Shown here piece by piece: positions 63,901-64,000 of a stretch of 64,000 nt of DNA. Source of the stretch: Euglena gracilis. Taxonomy: Eukaryota > Euglenida > Euglenophyceae > Euglenales. Below the pieces are notes generated by a model, which did not search any database, had not been told where the DNA came from, and was given only the letters and a program-made list of their open reading frames with translations. The translations under genes were made by a program, and so were the position numbers. The stretch covers positions 57,577,966-57,641,965 of the forward strand of contig CP154956.1 of assembly GCA_039621445.1 (NCBI GenBank). The letters run 5' to 3'. Each line of letters begins with the position of its first letter. Position 1 is the stretch's first letter.

Positions 63901-64000
63901 CTGGACTGAAATTGGAAAAATGCCCTGCAGAACACAGTTTTGAAAAAATGATGCATCTGAAACCCCCCAAAAATGCCCCAAACCCCATTTTTGGCCACTT

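Overview
This is nuclear DNA of a eukaryote, probably a repeat-rich protist or alga; the species cannot be named from the window. Reasons: consensus-like GT...AG introns with pyrimidine tracts, RNA-recognition-motif (RRM) exons separated by long repeat-filled gaps, DIRS-type and Ty3/gypsy retroelements, microsatellites, and very many runs of 7 to 15 G or C. No rRNA, tRNA, CRISPR array or bacterial-style operon was seen. Most long reading frames are repeats or decayed transposon genes. Host coding sequence is limited to a few short exons.

Layout. 0-1.6 kb: 3' end of an unidentified host gene (two exons). 1.7-14.7 kb: non-coding DNA built from short dispersed repeats (a TIR family with G-runs, a 300-500 bp family ending in CCGGCGT palindromes, minisatellites, a 270-bp CA array) plus one Ty3/gypsy scrap. 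14.8-22.0 kb: exons of one or two RRM proteins. The first RRM has textbook RNP1/RNP2 motifs across a 50-bp intron; the second is followed by a P/Y/G-rich tail ending in PPY. Repeats interrupt them, including an 870-bp element with ~100-bp inverted ends directly beside the second RRM exon. 22.4-27.5 kb: a nearly full-length DIRS-like element on the minus strand (gag-like ORF, RT, RNase H, Dam-like segment, tyrosine recombinase, inverted terminal repeats). 27.5-34.9 kb: unidentified DNA with a fragment of a second DIRS family. 34.9-42.2 kb: a decayed Ty3/gypsy chromovirus (gag with two CCHC knuckles, protease, RT, RNase H, integrase, chromodomain). 42.5-47.9 kb: a decayed ~5.4-kb coding region that I cannot assign. 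48.5-58.2 kb: a second-family DIRS element with an internal inversion, an internally deleted copy of the first family, and a mosaic of both. 58.2-64 kb: repeats, including a full TIR element and an inverted, almost identical copy of the 19.3-kb repeat.

The main interest lies in the mobile DNA. Two related DIRS families can be compared copy against copy. A short TIR family with TATTATTTGGGG-type ends appears at five or more sites. The chromovirus carries an unusual segment between protease and RT. The large 42.5-47.9 kb frame matches nothing I know. Many frame changes fall close to G/C homopolymers, so some apparent pseudogenes could reflect run-length errors in the assembly; this affects confidence in every broken call.
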